Origin: CAWANF01 sp963783355
GTDB lineage: Bacteria; Bacteroidota; Rhodothermia; Balneolales; DATFMH01
Direction of reading: 5' to 3'
DNA length: 64,000 nucleotides
Assembly: GCA_963783355.1 (NCBI GenBank)
Contig: CAWANF010000001.1
Span: 744,001 to 808,000, forward strand
Position numbers and translations under genes: made by a program. The notes under the pieces are model-generated. The model was given only the letters and a program-made list of their open reading frames with translations, had not been told where the DNA came from and ran no database searches. This document shows positions 45,221 to 54,734 of the stretch, in pieces (positions within the stretch are counted from its first letter, which is position 1; every line of letters starts with the position of its first letter).

Positions 45221-46396
45221 CTATATCTTGCGATCTTTCCATCGTATTTCTCTAGCGGAGAAAAAATCAAACAGCACCCGGATACCCAGCCACTCAAACC
45301 AAAGGACTCCGGGAATATGTGCGAATGAGTAAACAGGCTTCCATCGGAACCAGAAGGAGAGTATGAAACGATGCATTACGGGCAGTATGAGTGCCAATAT
45401 CGATAACAGAATGAGAGATTTCCCGGGAATCAATAAACCGGTCAGCAGAGTGTAAACAGGGAAGAGATATATCAGCAGATGAAATAAGGCAGCCAACAGA
45501 AATAAAAAGACATTTTTATTGAAGCCATGTAAGAAATTTTTTCGGAAACCTTCATATATATCACGATGGTTTCGATACATGCGGCAAAATACCTGGTTTA
45601 CCCCATGGAACATGCGCATTTTTAATCCGCTTATTCTGGCTAATTTCGATAAGGCCATATCCTCCACAACCTCGTTTTTTACAGCGGCATGTCCGCCCGT
45701 TTTTTGATAAGCTTCCCGCTTTAAGGCAATGAACTGCCCGTTAGCCGCGGTAAAGATAGGAGCTATGTGAGGGTGCAAAAATTTTGGTATCCATTTTGGC
45801 AATTCTGTGACATAGTCGGTGATCAGGAAACCGAGCAGGGCATAATAGAGCATCGGGATGAGCACCTGTTCCCAAAATGTTTTTATAATTTGTTGGGGCC
45901 ATACAGTGATAAAATCGAGATCATATTGCCGGAACCGATGAATTATGTGATTCAAGACCTGCGGTTCAAACCAGGTGTCGGCATCAGCAAAAATCAAAAA
46001 GGAGCCAGTCACTTTTTGTGATAATTGATAACATGCCCATGGTTTGCCAAGCCAGTTGTCAGGTTTGGGACTTCCATCAAAGATTTTAATTTTTGACGGG
46101 TATTTCATTTCCAGTTTTTTAAGAATTTCTGCCGTGTGGTCCGTGGAGCAGTCATTTAAGATTAATATCTCGTAATTCGGATAATCCTGCTTTGCCAGGC
46201 TGTGTACACATTTTTCAATATTTAATTCTTCATTTCGGGCTGGAATACAAATGCTTATGAAGGGAAAATCTTTAGAAGACATTCCCAAGGTTTTTTGAGT
46301 ACCCGTTTCTAAGGATTCGAATGTTAACCGATTGCGAATCAGAATTCCTGAAACAATAAATAAAATGGCTAATATGAATTGTACAATGATTTGCAT
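45221..46396 (-). CDS. Family 2 glycosyltransferase, carotenoid-tail type
   Basis: 391 residues. N-terminal TM helix, GT2 catalytic domain with SICIPARNEELNIEKC, DCSTDHTAE, FADADTWFEP (DXD), then EVVEDMALSKLA (catalytic Glu-Asp) and two or three C-terminal TM helices. Resembles membrane GT2 enzymes that glycosylate carotenoids (CruC, CrtQ). Faces a CrtC-like gene divergently and lies close to a PlsC-type acyltransferase. Substrate is inference. Confidence 0.75.
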   Translation of the reverse strand: MQIIVQFILAILFIVSGILIRNRLTFESLETGTQKTLGMSSKDFPFISICIPARNEELNIEKCVHSLAKQDYPNYEILILNDCSTDHTAEILKKLEMKYPSKIKIFDGSPKPDNWLGKPWACYQLSQKVTGSFLIFADADTWFEPQVLNHIIHRFRQYDLDFITVWPQQIIKTFWEQVLIPMLYYALLGFLITDYVTELPKWIPKFLHPHIAPIFTAANGQFIALKREAYQKTGGHAAVKNEVVEDMALSKLARISGLKMRMFHGVNQVFCRMYRNHRDIYEGFRKNFLHGFNKNVFLFLLAALFHLLIYLFPVYTLLTGLLIPGKSLILLSILALILPVMHRFILSFWFRWKPVYSFAHIPGVLWFEWLGIRVLFDFFSAREIRWKDRKI

Positions 46397-46494
46397 CGTG
46401 TTATGTTAATAAAATTTTTAAGAAATATTCATGATATTGAAATGATTGGGGACGAAGAATGGTTTCCGTTCAGAATATTAAATAATCTCAGAGC

Positions 46495-47598
46495 ATGAAA
46501 ATTCTGTCATCGGTAAATGAGGATGTAAGGCATAAAAAGCCGGAGCCGGGGGGATATGAATGGTGGTATTTCGATGCTATTGATCCGTCGGGTATTTTCA
46601 GGATCGTAATAATCTTCTATGATGGAATTCCATTTTCACTGGATTATATCGATGCGTGTAAAAAAGCTAATAGTGAGAAGTTGGCTTTGGCAGAAAATCA
46701 TCCGGGAATCAGTATTTCTGTATATGAAAATGATAAACCCATTTTTTATGATTTAAGTGAATATCCGCAGGAAAAATGTTCGTTTTCTTCTGAAGAAACC
46801 TCAGTCGTTATAGGAAATAACAAACTTCACTCTTTATCCGAAGACGATATTGTAACCTATATCCTGGAACTTGATGAAGAATTACCCGATGGTGATCATC
46901 TAAAAGGTACGATTACATTTAGCGGGAAAATGATTTCTGGAGAATTGGCACAGGAAACGTCGTATTCGATAAAAGATCGGCACGTATGGAACCTGGTCTC
47001 ACCTAAAACTAAAGTCTCGGCTGAAATAGAATTGCAAACTCGCATCTACGAAAAAAAGGATATTCTATTTACCGGGAACGGATATCATGATCATAATTAC
47101 GGACATATTCCCATGTATGATACCTTTCGTGACTGGTATTGGGCTCGTTTCCATTTTGAAAAATATAGCCTGGTAATCTATGCGATGAATGATGAAAAAG
47201 AGCGTCATCAGGCCTGGCTCATTGAAGATAAAACAGGGAAAGTAGCCTGCACGTTTACCGATATTGTCTTTGAAGATTATGCAGTGAATACCTTTTTACT
47301 TGGGTTTAACCGACATATTCGGATTTCCGGCAATGATAAAAATAATCCTGATATTCAGATTTTCCTTAATAAAAAGCTGGATTCCGGGCCATTTTATGTA
47401 CGTTTTGCCGCCGATGCCATTCTGCATCTGCCGGAATTAAATAAAGTGGAAAAATCCGATGGGATAGCCGAATATATTTATCCTTCAAGGATGAAGTGGA
47501 AGATATTCTGGCCCTTGATTCGCATGCGTCTTCGAATGGTTGGAAGAAAACCACATCCCGTTCAAAAATCCCCGGGTTTATACAGGTGGACCTGGTAG
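46495..47598 (+). CDS. CrtC-like carotenoid 1,2-hydratase family protein
   Basis: 367 residues, lipocalin-like fold. N-terminal GGYEWWYFDAIDPSG (17-32) corresponds to the CrtC block GGYxWWYxDA, and GNGYHDHNYGHIP near 197 to the second conserved block. CrtC adds water to the psi end of carotenoids; the hydroxyl is where sugar is attached. This is family-level recognition; AttH-like lipocalins with other roles share the fold. Start ATG 46495. Confidence 0.65.
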   Translation: MKILSSVNEDVRHKKPEPGGYEWWYFDAIDPSGIFRIVIIFYDGIPFSLDYIDACKKANSEKLALAENHPGISISVYENDKPIFYDLSEYPQEKCSFSSEETSVVIGNNKLHSLSEDDIVTYILELDEELPDGDHLKGTITFSGKMISGELAQETSYSIKDRHVWNLVSPKTKVSAEIELQTRIYEKKDILFTGNGYHDHNYGHIPMYDTFRDWYWARFHFEKYSLVIYAMNDEKERHQAWLIEDKTGKVACTFTDIVFEDYAVNTFLLGFNRHIRISGNDKNNPDIQIFLNKKLDSGPFYVRFAADAILHLPELNKVEKSDGIAEYIYPSRMKWKIFWPLIRMRLRMVGRKPHPVQKSPGLYRWTW

Positions 47599-47636
47599 GA
47601 TGGGCAAGATATATTCTTCTTAAGAGTTAAGAGGGA

Positions 47637-48332
47637 TTATACGAAGATTTTGAAATGGTCTTCGGTATTATCGATGCTGCTTGTTATTCTCAGTCCGTTG
47701 AGTTCGTTTGTGAGTATTTGTTCCAGCTCTTTTGTTCTTGGCTGTGCATCTAAATCATCCGGTAAGTCGACATGTTTCCCGATATTAATGAAGAGCTCTG
47801 GTTTTTCTGTTCGCATAGTATGCATTGTAATGGTGATTGGAACAAATAAACAATCCGGACAATGTTGATGAAGCCACCCGATGCCATTTTCAAATGTTAT
47901 GGAATGGCTATATTCAGGTATTATTTTCCCTTGAGGAAAAATAAATAATGATGAGTTCTCTCTTTTCATCGATTCGGAAGCATATCTGAGCGAGGTTACA
48001 GCCTTACGCTTGTTTTCCCGATCGACCGAAAATGCCCCGATTTTTTTAAAAAAGGGATAAACAACCATCTGTTTGTCTTCCATCATGGCCCGGGCATTCT
48101 GATGAAAAAGAAACTCATTTAAAAGGAAAGGAATCAGTCCGTCCCACCATGAAGAATGGTTTAAAAAATAGACCGTTTTGTCATCTTCTATTGGTTTATA
48201 TTCCTGATGTATCCAAACACGATGAAATCTGTGTTTAAACAGCCATTTTACGTATAGGCGAAACACAAAAATAAAAGAGGCTGATTCCTGAGCCGGTATA
48301 AAAGGGATGGTATTTGAATTATTTTCTGGCAA
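47637..48332 (-). CDS. PlsC-like 1-acyltransferase
   Basis: 231 residues. Acyltransferase motif I NHSSWWDG (His-x4-Asp), motif II around FSVDRENKR, motif III FPQGKI. Might make lysophosphatidate esters, or, like CruD, esterify a carotenoid glucoside. It is convergent with the CrtC-like gene 38 bases away. Assignment to carotenoid tails is by context only. Confidence 0.75.
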   Translation of the reverse strand: MPENNSNTIPFIPAQESASFIFVFRLYVKWLFKHRFHRVWIHQEYKPIEDDKTVYFLNHSSWWDGLIPFLLNEFLFHQNARAMMEDKQMVVYPFFKKIGAFSVDRENKRKAVTSLRYASESMKRENSSLFIFPQGKIIPEYSHSITFENGIGWLHQHCPDCLFVPITITMHTMRTEKPELFINIGKHVDLPDDLDAQPRTKELEQILTNELNGLRITSSIDNTEDHFKIFV

Positions 48333-48406
48333 AAATTCTGAATAACTTGATAAACCGGTTTATTAAACATACTGAAAGATAATCACTTAGATAAAAATAG
48401 CGAATA

Positions 48407-49045
48407 ATGGATATAATTAATTCTGAGATTGAAGAATATGCCTTCCAACATACTAAGCCGGCATCAGATATTGTAAGAAAAATTGACGAAGCGACGCACG
48501 CCGAACTGCAATACGCTCAAATGTTAAGCGGCAGGGTTGAAGGCCGTTTTTTGCAATTCCTGGTTCAGGTCAGCGGTGCAAAAAATATCCTTGAAATAGG
48601 GATGTTCACAGGGTATTCTGCACTTTCGATGGCAGAAGTATTGCCGGAGGATGGGAAAATAATAACCTGTGATACCAATGACCGATACCGGGCCATAGCA
48701 GAACGTTTTTTTGGGGAAAGCCCGCATGGTAAAAAGATAGAAATACAGATGGGTCCGGCACTGGAAACCTTGAAATCCCTCAAAATGTCTTTTGATTTAA
48801 TTTTTCTTGATGCCGATAAAGACAACTACCTGGCATATTACGAATTGATTTTCCCGCTGCTTAAAAAAGGTGGCGTCCTTGTAATTGATAATACCTTATG
48901 GAGCGGTGCGGTACTGAATCCTGAAGACAGAAAGTCAAAAACCATTGACATGCTGAATAAAATAGTGCTGGAAGATGAACGGGTAGAGAATGTATTCCTA
49001 ACGGTCCGCGATGGGATTAATTTGGTAAGAAAAATTCAGGATTGA
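48407..49045 (+). CDS. O-methyltransferase, CCoAOMT family
   Basis: 212 residues. SAM-dependent enzyme: motif I NILEIGMFTGYSALSMA (about 59-75), DLIFLDADKDNYLAYYE with metal-binding Asp residues, and VIDNTLWSGAVL. The family methylates small catechols or other hydroxylated compounds with Mg2+. Substrate not predicted. Divergent from the acyltransferase and followed by its own terminator. Confidence 0.9.
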   Translation: MDIINSEIEEYAFQHTKPASDIVRKIDEATHAELQYAQMLSGRVEGRFLQFLVQVSGAKNILEIGMFTGYSALSMAEVLPEDGKIITCDTNDRYRAIAERFFGESPHGKKIEIQMGPALETLKSLKMSFDLIFLDADKDNYLAYYELIFPLLKKGGVLVIDNTLWSGAVLNPEDRKSKTIDMLNKIVLEDERVENVFLTVRDGINLVRKIQD

Positions 49046-49205
49046 TAAAAAACTGTGCAAATGTACAGTGCTTTTCGATCAATACCTGCTTATTTAAAAA
49101 GAGGTAAAGGAAAAGCAATATCGAAACGCTTTGTGTATTTCATAAACTTTTCAAACTGAGAGATCGCTACTCAGGGGATCACAACATCCTTCGAGCAATT
49201 TATAC

Positions 49206-49246
49206 GACCTGTCCGGGTTTTATATCCGGACAGGTCATTTTTTTTT
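49206..49246 (+). terminator. Rho-independent terminator after the O-methyltransferase
   Basis: GACCTGTCCGG (49206-49216), 9-base loop, CCGGACAGGTC (49226-49236), then a run of nine T (49238-49246). Perfect 11-base stem, about 160 bases after the stop at 49045. Confidence 0.9.
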
Positions 49247-49307
49247 ATAATTCTTCAGTTACGTATTATTATGATGTTCCAAACTTGTAATCTTGATTGA
49301 AGTTCGT

Positions 49308-50057
49308 ATGGTACCGGTTGTCCAAAAAAAAATATTGATCATGGATGATGATGCTTTGCATCGTCAATATATGAGAGATTTGTTGCATAATATTCTGGCT
49401 GATTCAGGAATTGTTTATGAGGCTGCTAATGGAAAAGAGGCATTATCACTAATAACCCGGACAAAACCGGATTTGTGCATTCTGGATCTTCAAATACCTG
49501 AAAATCAATCGGGTATCGAAGTAGCACGTGAGGCATGGGAACAAGATAATAACCTGAAAATTCTTTTCTGGAGCCAATATTCCGATGAGTTATATGTGCG
49601 AAAGCTATTTTCAATTGTCCCGGAAGATGCGATTTATGGTTTCCTGATAAAAACGGCTTTAGATGACCAGATAAATAGTGCCATTCAGTATATTCTTGAA
49701 TATGATCAGTGTTGGATAGATCCCAAAATCAGGAAAGTCAGGCAGACGACATTCGATAAAAATACCGGGCTGACTGATGTAGAATATGAGACATTGATTG
49801 ACCTGGCATTAGGTCTGTCGGATAATGCCATAGCCAATCGTCGGTTTATAACAAAACGCGGCGTTCAAAATCGCCTGTCTTCATTATATAATAAACTGGG
49901 TGTTACCAACGAACAGGAATTCTCTGAAAAATGGGGCTATACCTTCAGTCCGAGAACACGAGCTGTTGCAATGGCTTTTATGCGTGGTTTGATCAACCAG
50001 GATTCCGTTAAAAAAGAGAATGAATATTTACAGGAATGGATAAACAAGGTTTTGTAA
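49308..50057 (+). CDS. LuxR-type response regulator (orphan)
   Basis: About 249 residues from ATG 49308 (TTG 49293 is five codons longer). Receiver: ILIMDDDALHRQ with the acidic cluster, phosphoacceptor Asp in CILDLQIPE, Ser in FWSQYS and Lys in FLIKTALDD. C-terminal helix-turn-helix resembles LuxR/NarL: LALGLSDNAIANRRFI then RGVQNRLSSLYNKLGV. No cognate kinase is adjacent. Confidence 0.85.
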   Translation: MVPVVQKKILIMDDDALHRQYMRDLLHNILADSGIVYEAANGKEALSLITRTKPDLCILDLQIPENQSGIEVAREAWEQDNNLKILFWSQYSDELYVRKLFSIVPEDAIYGFLIKTALDDQINSAIQYILEYDQCWIDPKIRKVRQTTFDKNTGLTDVEYETLIDLALGLSDNAIANRRFITKRGVQNRLSSLYNKLGVTNEQEFSEKWGYTFSPRTRAVAMAFMRGLINQDSVKKENEYLQEWINKVL

Positions 50058-50153
50058 AGATACCTTGAAGATCTGTTGTGAAGCACTCCGTTTTAATGAT
50101 TACCTTGTTATCTTAATAGTTGTAATAATGGCGAGCCGATTAAAGATAACCCT

Positions 50154-51206
50154 ATGAATGGACAAGAGGTTAAAACAAACGGACTGGATTTCCCAGGCAG
50201 ACTTTTTGCTGCGAAAATTACTCTGGCTATCGGCATCCTTTTATTGGTTATCAAATTTGCAGGATATTATTTAACGAATTCAACCGCTATCCTGTCTGAC
50301 GCTCTCGAGTCGATTGTTAATGTTATTACCGCATTAATGGCTTTGTTTGCCATCCACATTAGTGCCCGACCTGCCGACCGGACTCACCCTTACGGACATG
50401 GGAAAATTGAATTTTTTTCTTCGGGTTTCGAAGGATTGATGATAACCGTAGCCGGTGTTGCCATCATTTATAAGGCCATTGAAAGTTTTTTATTGAAGCC
50501 TGATGTTGTGCAGTTAACCCTTGGGTTGATACTCGTTACTATCGCCGGTATCATCAATGGTGCGCTGGGCTGGTACCTTATAAAAAAAGGAAATGACACG
50601 AAATCTGCGACGTTGAATGCAAGCGGATATCATGTGTTAAGTGATGCCTATACTAGCCTTGGAGTTATTGTTGGTTTGATTTTAGTAAAATTGACTCATA
50701 TTTGGTGGCTCGATCCTCTGACAGCAGCTATCTTAGGTGCTCACATCGGCTGGCATGGGTATAAGATTGTCACAGAATCTTTTCACCAGCTTATGGATTC
50801 CGCTGAGCCTTCAACTTTGGATAAAATATCTAATGCTTTGCGCGAAAACAGAAGAGATGAGTGGATAGCCCCTCACCGTCTGAGAGCATGGAGAAGCGGT
50901 GCTGATTTGTATGTCGATTTTCATTTGATTATGCCTTACTATCACACCCTTCGAGAAACACATGAAGCCGAACATCAAATCCATGAATTAATGGATGATA
51001 TTTTTCAGGAACCGGTGGAGGTTATCTTGCATATTGAACCATGTTTGCCTCAATTTTGTGAAATATGCAATATGAAAAATTGTCCGGTCCGGCAATTCGA
51101 ACAGCGTGAAGAACTTAAATGGGATACCGGTTTACTGACCGGGGAATTAAGCCGGCATGTAAAGGGTGATATACCGGAGATCGATCCAAATAAAGTATTT
51201 GAGTGA
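50154..51206 (+). CDS. Cation diffusion facilitator metal exporter
   Basis: 350 residues, six predicted TM helices and a cytoplasmic C-terminal domain. Metal-site pattern: LSDALESIVN in TM2 and HVLSDAYTSLG in TM5, with the histidine-bearing loop HPYGHGKIE. The C-terminal domain ends in a four-Cys cluster (PCLPQFCEICNMKNCPV), not part of the core fold, which could bind an additional metal. Likely exports Zn2+, Fe2+ or Mn2+; ion not determined. Confidence 0.9.
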   Translation: MNGQEVKTNGLDFPGRLFAAKITLAIGILLLVIKFAGYYLTNSTAILSDALESIVNVITALMALFAIHISARPADRTHPYGHGKIEFFSSGFEGLMITVAGVAIIYKAIESFLLKPDVVQLTLGLILVTIAGIINGALGWYLIKKGNDTKSATLNASGYHVLSDAYTSLGVIVGLILVKLTHIWWLDPLTAAILGAHIGWHGYKIVTESFHQLMDSAEPSTLDKISNALRENRRDEWIAPHRLRAWRSGADLYVDFHLIMPYYHTLRETHEAEHQIHELMDDIFQEPVEVILHIEPCLPQFCEICNMKNCPVRQFEQREELKWDTGLLTGELSRHVKGDIPEIDPNKVFE

Positions 51207-51217
51207 TTTAATTTATT

Positions 51218-51269
51218 AGTAGTGAGTAGTGAGTAGTGAGTAGTGAGTAGTGAGTAGTGAGTAGTGAGT
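51218..51269. repeat. Heptanucleotide tandem repeat (AGTAGTG x7)
   Basis: Seven perfect copies of AGTAGTG (51218-51266) plus a partial one, 12 bases after the CDF stop. Not protein-coding in any credible frame. Together with the CATATCT repeat at 30770, it shows that 7-base tandem repeats occur in intergenic DNA of this genome. Confidence 0.95.
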
Positions 51270-51495
51270 TTTCCTTCCTTTGTTTATTTCAATTTCCATA
51301 ATTATTAAACAAGATTCGTAATCATTTTTAACGATTCTCTTTCCGGCAACGCTGTAAATTAGCCTTGATCAAAATAATAATGAGTGAATACCGTAATTGT
51401 GTTAACTGATACGGTCAGATTTATTTATATTAAGCGGGGCTGTCGAAGGATGACATAAATACCTGTTGAATATTTAAGAAAAGGAAACCGGACTA

Positions 51496-53217
51496 TTGCG
51501 GACATTCATAAATAAGGATTCTCTGCGAAAACTGCCGTTTAGTCTATCGGATGTTGCGGTAATTTTGGGTGTTTTCGTCTTATTGGTACTGATTGCCAAA
51601 GTGGGGGCAGGTGCGTTTGTGCCATTTCAGCCTGCGAAAACGAATATCAGTATCAATCTGAATCCTTCGAATCTACCGTATTATGCTGCGCGATCTACAC
51701 TTAGAATGTTTATCGCATTGTTGTTTTCCTTCTTATTTACTATGGCATACGGGTATATCGCCGCACATAGCAAGAAGGCGGAAAAGATACTGATTCCTCT
51801 GTTGGATATTTTGCAATCGGTCCCCGTTCTCGGATTTTTATCGATCACAGTTACCGGTTTTATTGCACTGTTTCCGGGAAGCCTGTTGGGACTCGAAGCG
51901 GCATCCATATTTGCGATTTTCACCAGCCAGGTCTGGAATATGACCTTCTTTTTTTACCATTCGCTGAAAACTTTGCCAAAGGATTTGGTAGAAGCGTCTA
52001 CTTTGTATCGATTGACAAGGTGGCAGCGCTTTACAAGGCTGGAATTGCCGTCGTCCATTATAGGCTTAGTCTGGAATGCCATGATGAGTTTTGGCGGAGG
52101 TTGGTTCTTTGTCACGGCCAGTGAAGCGATCAGCGTATTGAACCATACTTATGTTTTGCCTGGAATAGGATCGTACCTTGCCATAGCTGTTAAGGAACAA
52201 AACCTGCATGCCCTGGCTTATGCATTGTTAACAATGGCTGTTGTCATTTTACTGGTAGACCAGCTATTCTGGCGTCCGCTTATTGCCTGGAGTGATAAAT
52301 TCCGGCAGGAACAAAGCGCCTCGGCTGAAGCCCCTGATTCCTGGGTTTATAATCTCCTGCAGGCATCGTGGATATCCCATCTTGCCGGACGAATTACTTC
52401 CTCTATCGATTCTGCTATCAATCGTTTTTTTCCGAAGTTCTTTCCCGTTTATTCAGAAAAAGAGCATGCTAAACAGGAAAAAGAATGGTTTTTCAATTCC
52501 GTGTTGATCATCATTATTGGTGTCGCAATTATCATTCTCATTCATTTCATTTTGAGTAAAGTCGGGCTGGCGGAAGTAGGTAAAACAATCATTCTTGGAT
52601 TCTTTACTTTTGGCCGGGTTGTCGTACTGCTCATTTTCAGTACATTGATATGGACGCCTATTGGTGTTGCCATTGGTTTCCATCCCAAACTGGCCCGTAT
52701 TTTGCAGCCGTTTGTACAATTTTTAGCTTCGTTTCCGGCCAACTTCCTGTTTCCATTTGCAACCCTGTTTTTTATCAAAGCTGGAATCAGCATCAACTGG
52801 GGTGGCATTTTGTTGATGGCTTTGGGTGCTCAGTGGTATATTTTATTCAATTCCATTGCCGGGGCGATGAGTATCCCGACTGAATTGAGGGAAATGGCAA
52901 GTAATTTGGGCATAAAGGGATGGAAGTTATGGAAAAGCCTGATCATACCGGGTATATTTTCGGCCTGGGTTACGGGTGGAATTACGGCGGCAGGTGGTGC
53001 ATGGAACGCCAGTATCATTGCGGAAATTGTAAGCTGGGGGCATTCGAAATTAGTTGCGGCCGGGCTGGGTGCCTATATTGCCCAGGCTACAACGGCAGGA
53101 GACTGGCCGCGTATTGCACTTGGCGTGGGAATGATGAGTATATTTGTGGTCGGTTTGAACCAGTTATTCTGGCGGCGCCTTTACAAGCTCTCGGAGGTTA
53201 AATTTCATTTTGATTAA
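51496..53217 (+). CDS. ABC transporter permease with two fused permease domains
   Basis: 573 residues. Two BPD_transp_1 domains in tandem (about 55-265 and 355-560), each with the EAA-type loop (VEASTLYRLTRWQRFTRLELP and REMASNLGIKGWKLWKSLIIPG). It resembles the nitrate/sulfonate/bicarbonate-type (SsuC/NrtB) family, but fused. Substrate unknown. TTG start 51496; the ATPase gene follows after 14 bases. Confidence 0.85.
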   Translation: MRTFINKDSLRKLPFSLSDVAVILGVFVLLVLIAKVGAGAFVPFQPAKTNISINLNPSNLPYYAARSTLRMFIALLFSFLFTMAYGYIAAHSKKAEKILIPLLDILQSVPVLGFLSITVTGFIALFPGSLLGLEAASIFAIFTSQVWNMTFFFYHSLKTLPKDLVEASTLYRLTRWQRFTRLELPSSIIGLVWNAMMSFGGGWFFVTASEAISVLNHTYVLPGIGSYLAIAVKEQNLHALAYALLTMAVVILLVDQLFWRPLIAWSDKFRQEQSASAEAPDSWVYNLLQASWISHLAGRITSSIDSAINRFFPKFFPVYSEKEHAKQEKEWFFNSVLIIIIGVAIIILIHFILSKVGLAEVGKTIILGFFTFGRVVVLLIFSTLIWTPIGVAIGFHPKLARILQPFVQFLASFPANFLFPFATLFFIKAGISINWGGILLMALGAQWYILFNSIAGAMSIPTELREMASNLGIKGWKLWKSLIIPGIFSAWVTGGITAAGGAWNASIIAEIVSWGHSKLVAAGLGAYIAQATTAGDWPRIALGVGMMSIFVVGLNQLFWRRLYKLSEVKFHFD

Positions 53218-53231
53218 CAAGGAATACCGTT

Positions 53232-54599
53232 ATGCAACTTACAAAACCTCATAATGACGAATTAATCACAGCGCGAGGAATAAAGAAATCGTTCAAAATA
53301 CCATCCGGATCAGGAGTTTTTAAAGTGCTGGATGATGTGAATGTGACCGTTCGTTCAGGTGAAGTAGTGGCTTTATTAGGGCGTAGTGGCAGCGGAAAAA
53401 GTACACTTCTTAGGATTCTTGCCGGGCTCATACCGGTAACGGAAGGTGTGGTCATAAGCAGTGGCAAAACACTTGACGGCCCGAACGACGATGTAGCTAT
53501 GGTATTTCAGAATTTTGCACTTTTACCCTGGCTTACTGTCCAGGAGAATGTGGAGCTGGGTTTGATGGCGAGGGGGGTGGATAAAGATGAACGTCACAAT
53601 CGGGCACTCAAAGCTATAGATATGGTCGGTTTGGATAGTTTTGAGAGTGCTTACCCGAAGGAACTATCCGGTGGAATGAAACAGCGGGTTGGATTTGCCC
53701 GTGCATTTGTGCTGAATCCCAAAGTTATGTTTTTGGATGAGCCTTTCAGCGCTCTTGACGTCTTAACGGCCGAGAATCTCCGCGGTGAAATCGACGACCT
53801 ATGGGAAGCAGGCTCATTTCCTGCTAAGAGTATTTTGATAGTGACGCATAATATCGAAGAAGCGGTTATGCTGGCCGATCGGGTCATCATTCTTGGAGCC
53901 AATCCAGGGCACGTAAGGGGAGAAGTTCTGATCGATTTAGCACGTCCACATAACCGGAACAGTAACCGTTTCAAAGCATTGGTGGATTATATATACACCG
54001 TGATGACGAATCCGGAAATAGATCTCACGAAAAAAGAAGAAGAGCTTGTTCCCAAAGAGACGTTCGAAAAAGCACCCGTCTCCTCATATGCCCAGCCTCT
54101 GCCCCATGCCCGGGTCGGTGGTATCAGTGGTTTGTTAGAGTTACTCATCGAGCAGGGCGGGCGTGCTGATATTCCACAGTTAGCGCAACGTCTGTTACTG
54201 GAGGTAGATGATTTGTTGCCTATTCTCGATTCCGCGGCATTACTTGGTTTTGCAGAGGTCGCCGAAGGTGACGTCACCGTTTCTGATATCGGACAAACTT
54301 TCGCAGAGGCTGATATTTTGTCCAGTAAAGTGATTTTCCGTGAACAGGTTTTAAAACATGCCCCGTTGGTTGCTACGATTTATCAAACTCTTAAAGAGAA
54401 GAAAAACGGCAAAACCTGGGCAGATTTCTTTTTTGATATCCTGGATGAACATTATCCGGAAAAACAAGCTGAAAGACAATTTGCTACCGCCGTTGACTGG
54501 GGACGGTTCGCGGAATTATACGAATATGATGCCAATGAAGGTATTATTCATCTGTCTGATTCTGTGGAAACAAGCCACGAGGCAGAGAAAAGTATTTAA
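53232..54599 (+). CDS. ABC transporter ATPase with C-terminal AAA-associated domain
   Basis: 455 residues. NrtD/SsuB-type ATPase: Walker A GRSGSGKST (50-58), Q-loop QNFALLPWL, signature LSGGMKQRV, Walker B VMFLDEPFSALD. After about residue 265 a further domain follows (about 290-440: SGLLELLIEQGGRADIPQLAQ, ADILSSKVIFREQVLKHAP), the AAA_assoc_C family (PF09821) seen on this type of ATPase. No substrate-binding protein gene is in the cluster. Confidence 0.85.
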   Translation: MQLTKPHNDELITARGIKKSFKIPSGSGVFKVLDDVNVTVRSGEVVALLGRSGSGKSTLLRILAGLIPVTEGVVISSGKTLDGPNDDVAMVFQNFALLPWLTVQENVELGLMARGVDKDERHNRALKAIDMVGLDSFESAYPKELSGGMKQRVGFARAFVLNPKVMFLDEPFSALDVLTAENLRGEIDDLWEAGSFPAKSILIVTHNIEEAVMLADRVIILGANPGHVRGEVLIDLARPHNRNSNRFKALVDYIYTVMTNPEIDLTKKEEELVPKETFEKAPVSSYAQPLPHARVGGISGLLELLIEQGGRADIPQLAQRLLLEVDDLLPILDSAALLGFAEVAEGDVTVSDIGQTFAEADILSSKVIFREQVLKHAPLVATIYQTLKEKKNGKTWADFFFDILDEHYPEKQAERQFATAVDWGRFAELYEYDANEGIIHLSDSVETSHEAEKSI

Positions 54600-54682
54600 C
54601 GAAAAGTATCTGAATTCTTTTACTTTTCTTGTCATTTCTTTCTGTAGTTATATAGCCTGATATCTGCATTTCAAATCCACAT

Positions 54683-54726
54683 AAAAAAACAGCTGTTAAC
54701 ATTCAGGGTGGAATGTTAAGCAGCTG
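54683..54726 (-). terminator. Minus-strand terminator-like hairpin
   Basis: CAGCTGTTAACATTC (54690-54704) pairs with GAATGTTAA-G-CAGCTG (54711-54726; one bulged base), loop AGGGTG. On the minus strand the stem is followed by seven T (54683-54689). It could end the arginine operon transcript about 550 bases after the DinB gene. Confidence 0.6.
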
Positions 54727-54734
54727 CCATGTGT

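Noticed and set aside
51218..51269. CRISPR-like array
   Set aside because: The repeat unit is only 7 bases with no spacers, so it is a simple tandem repeat.
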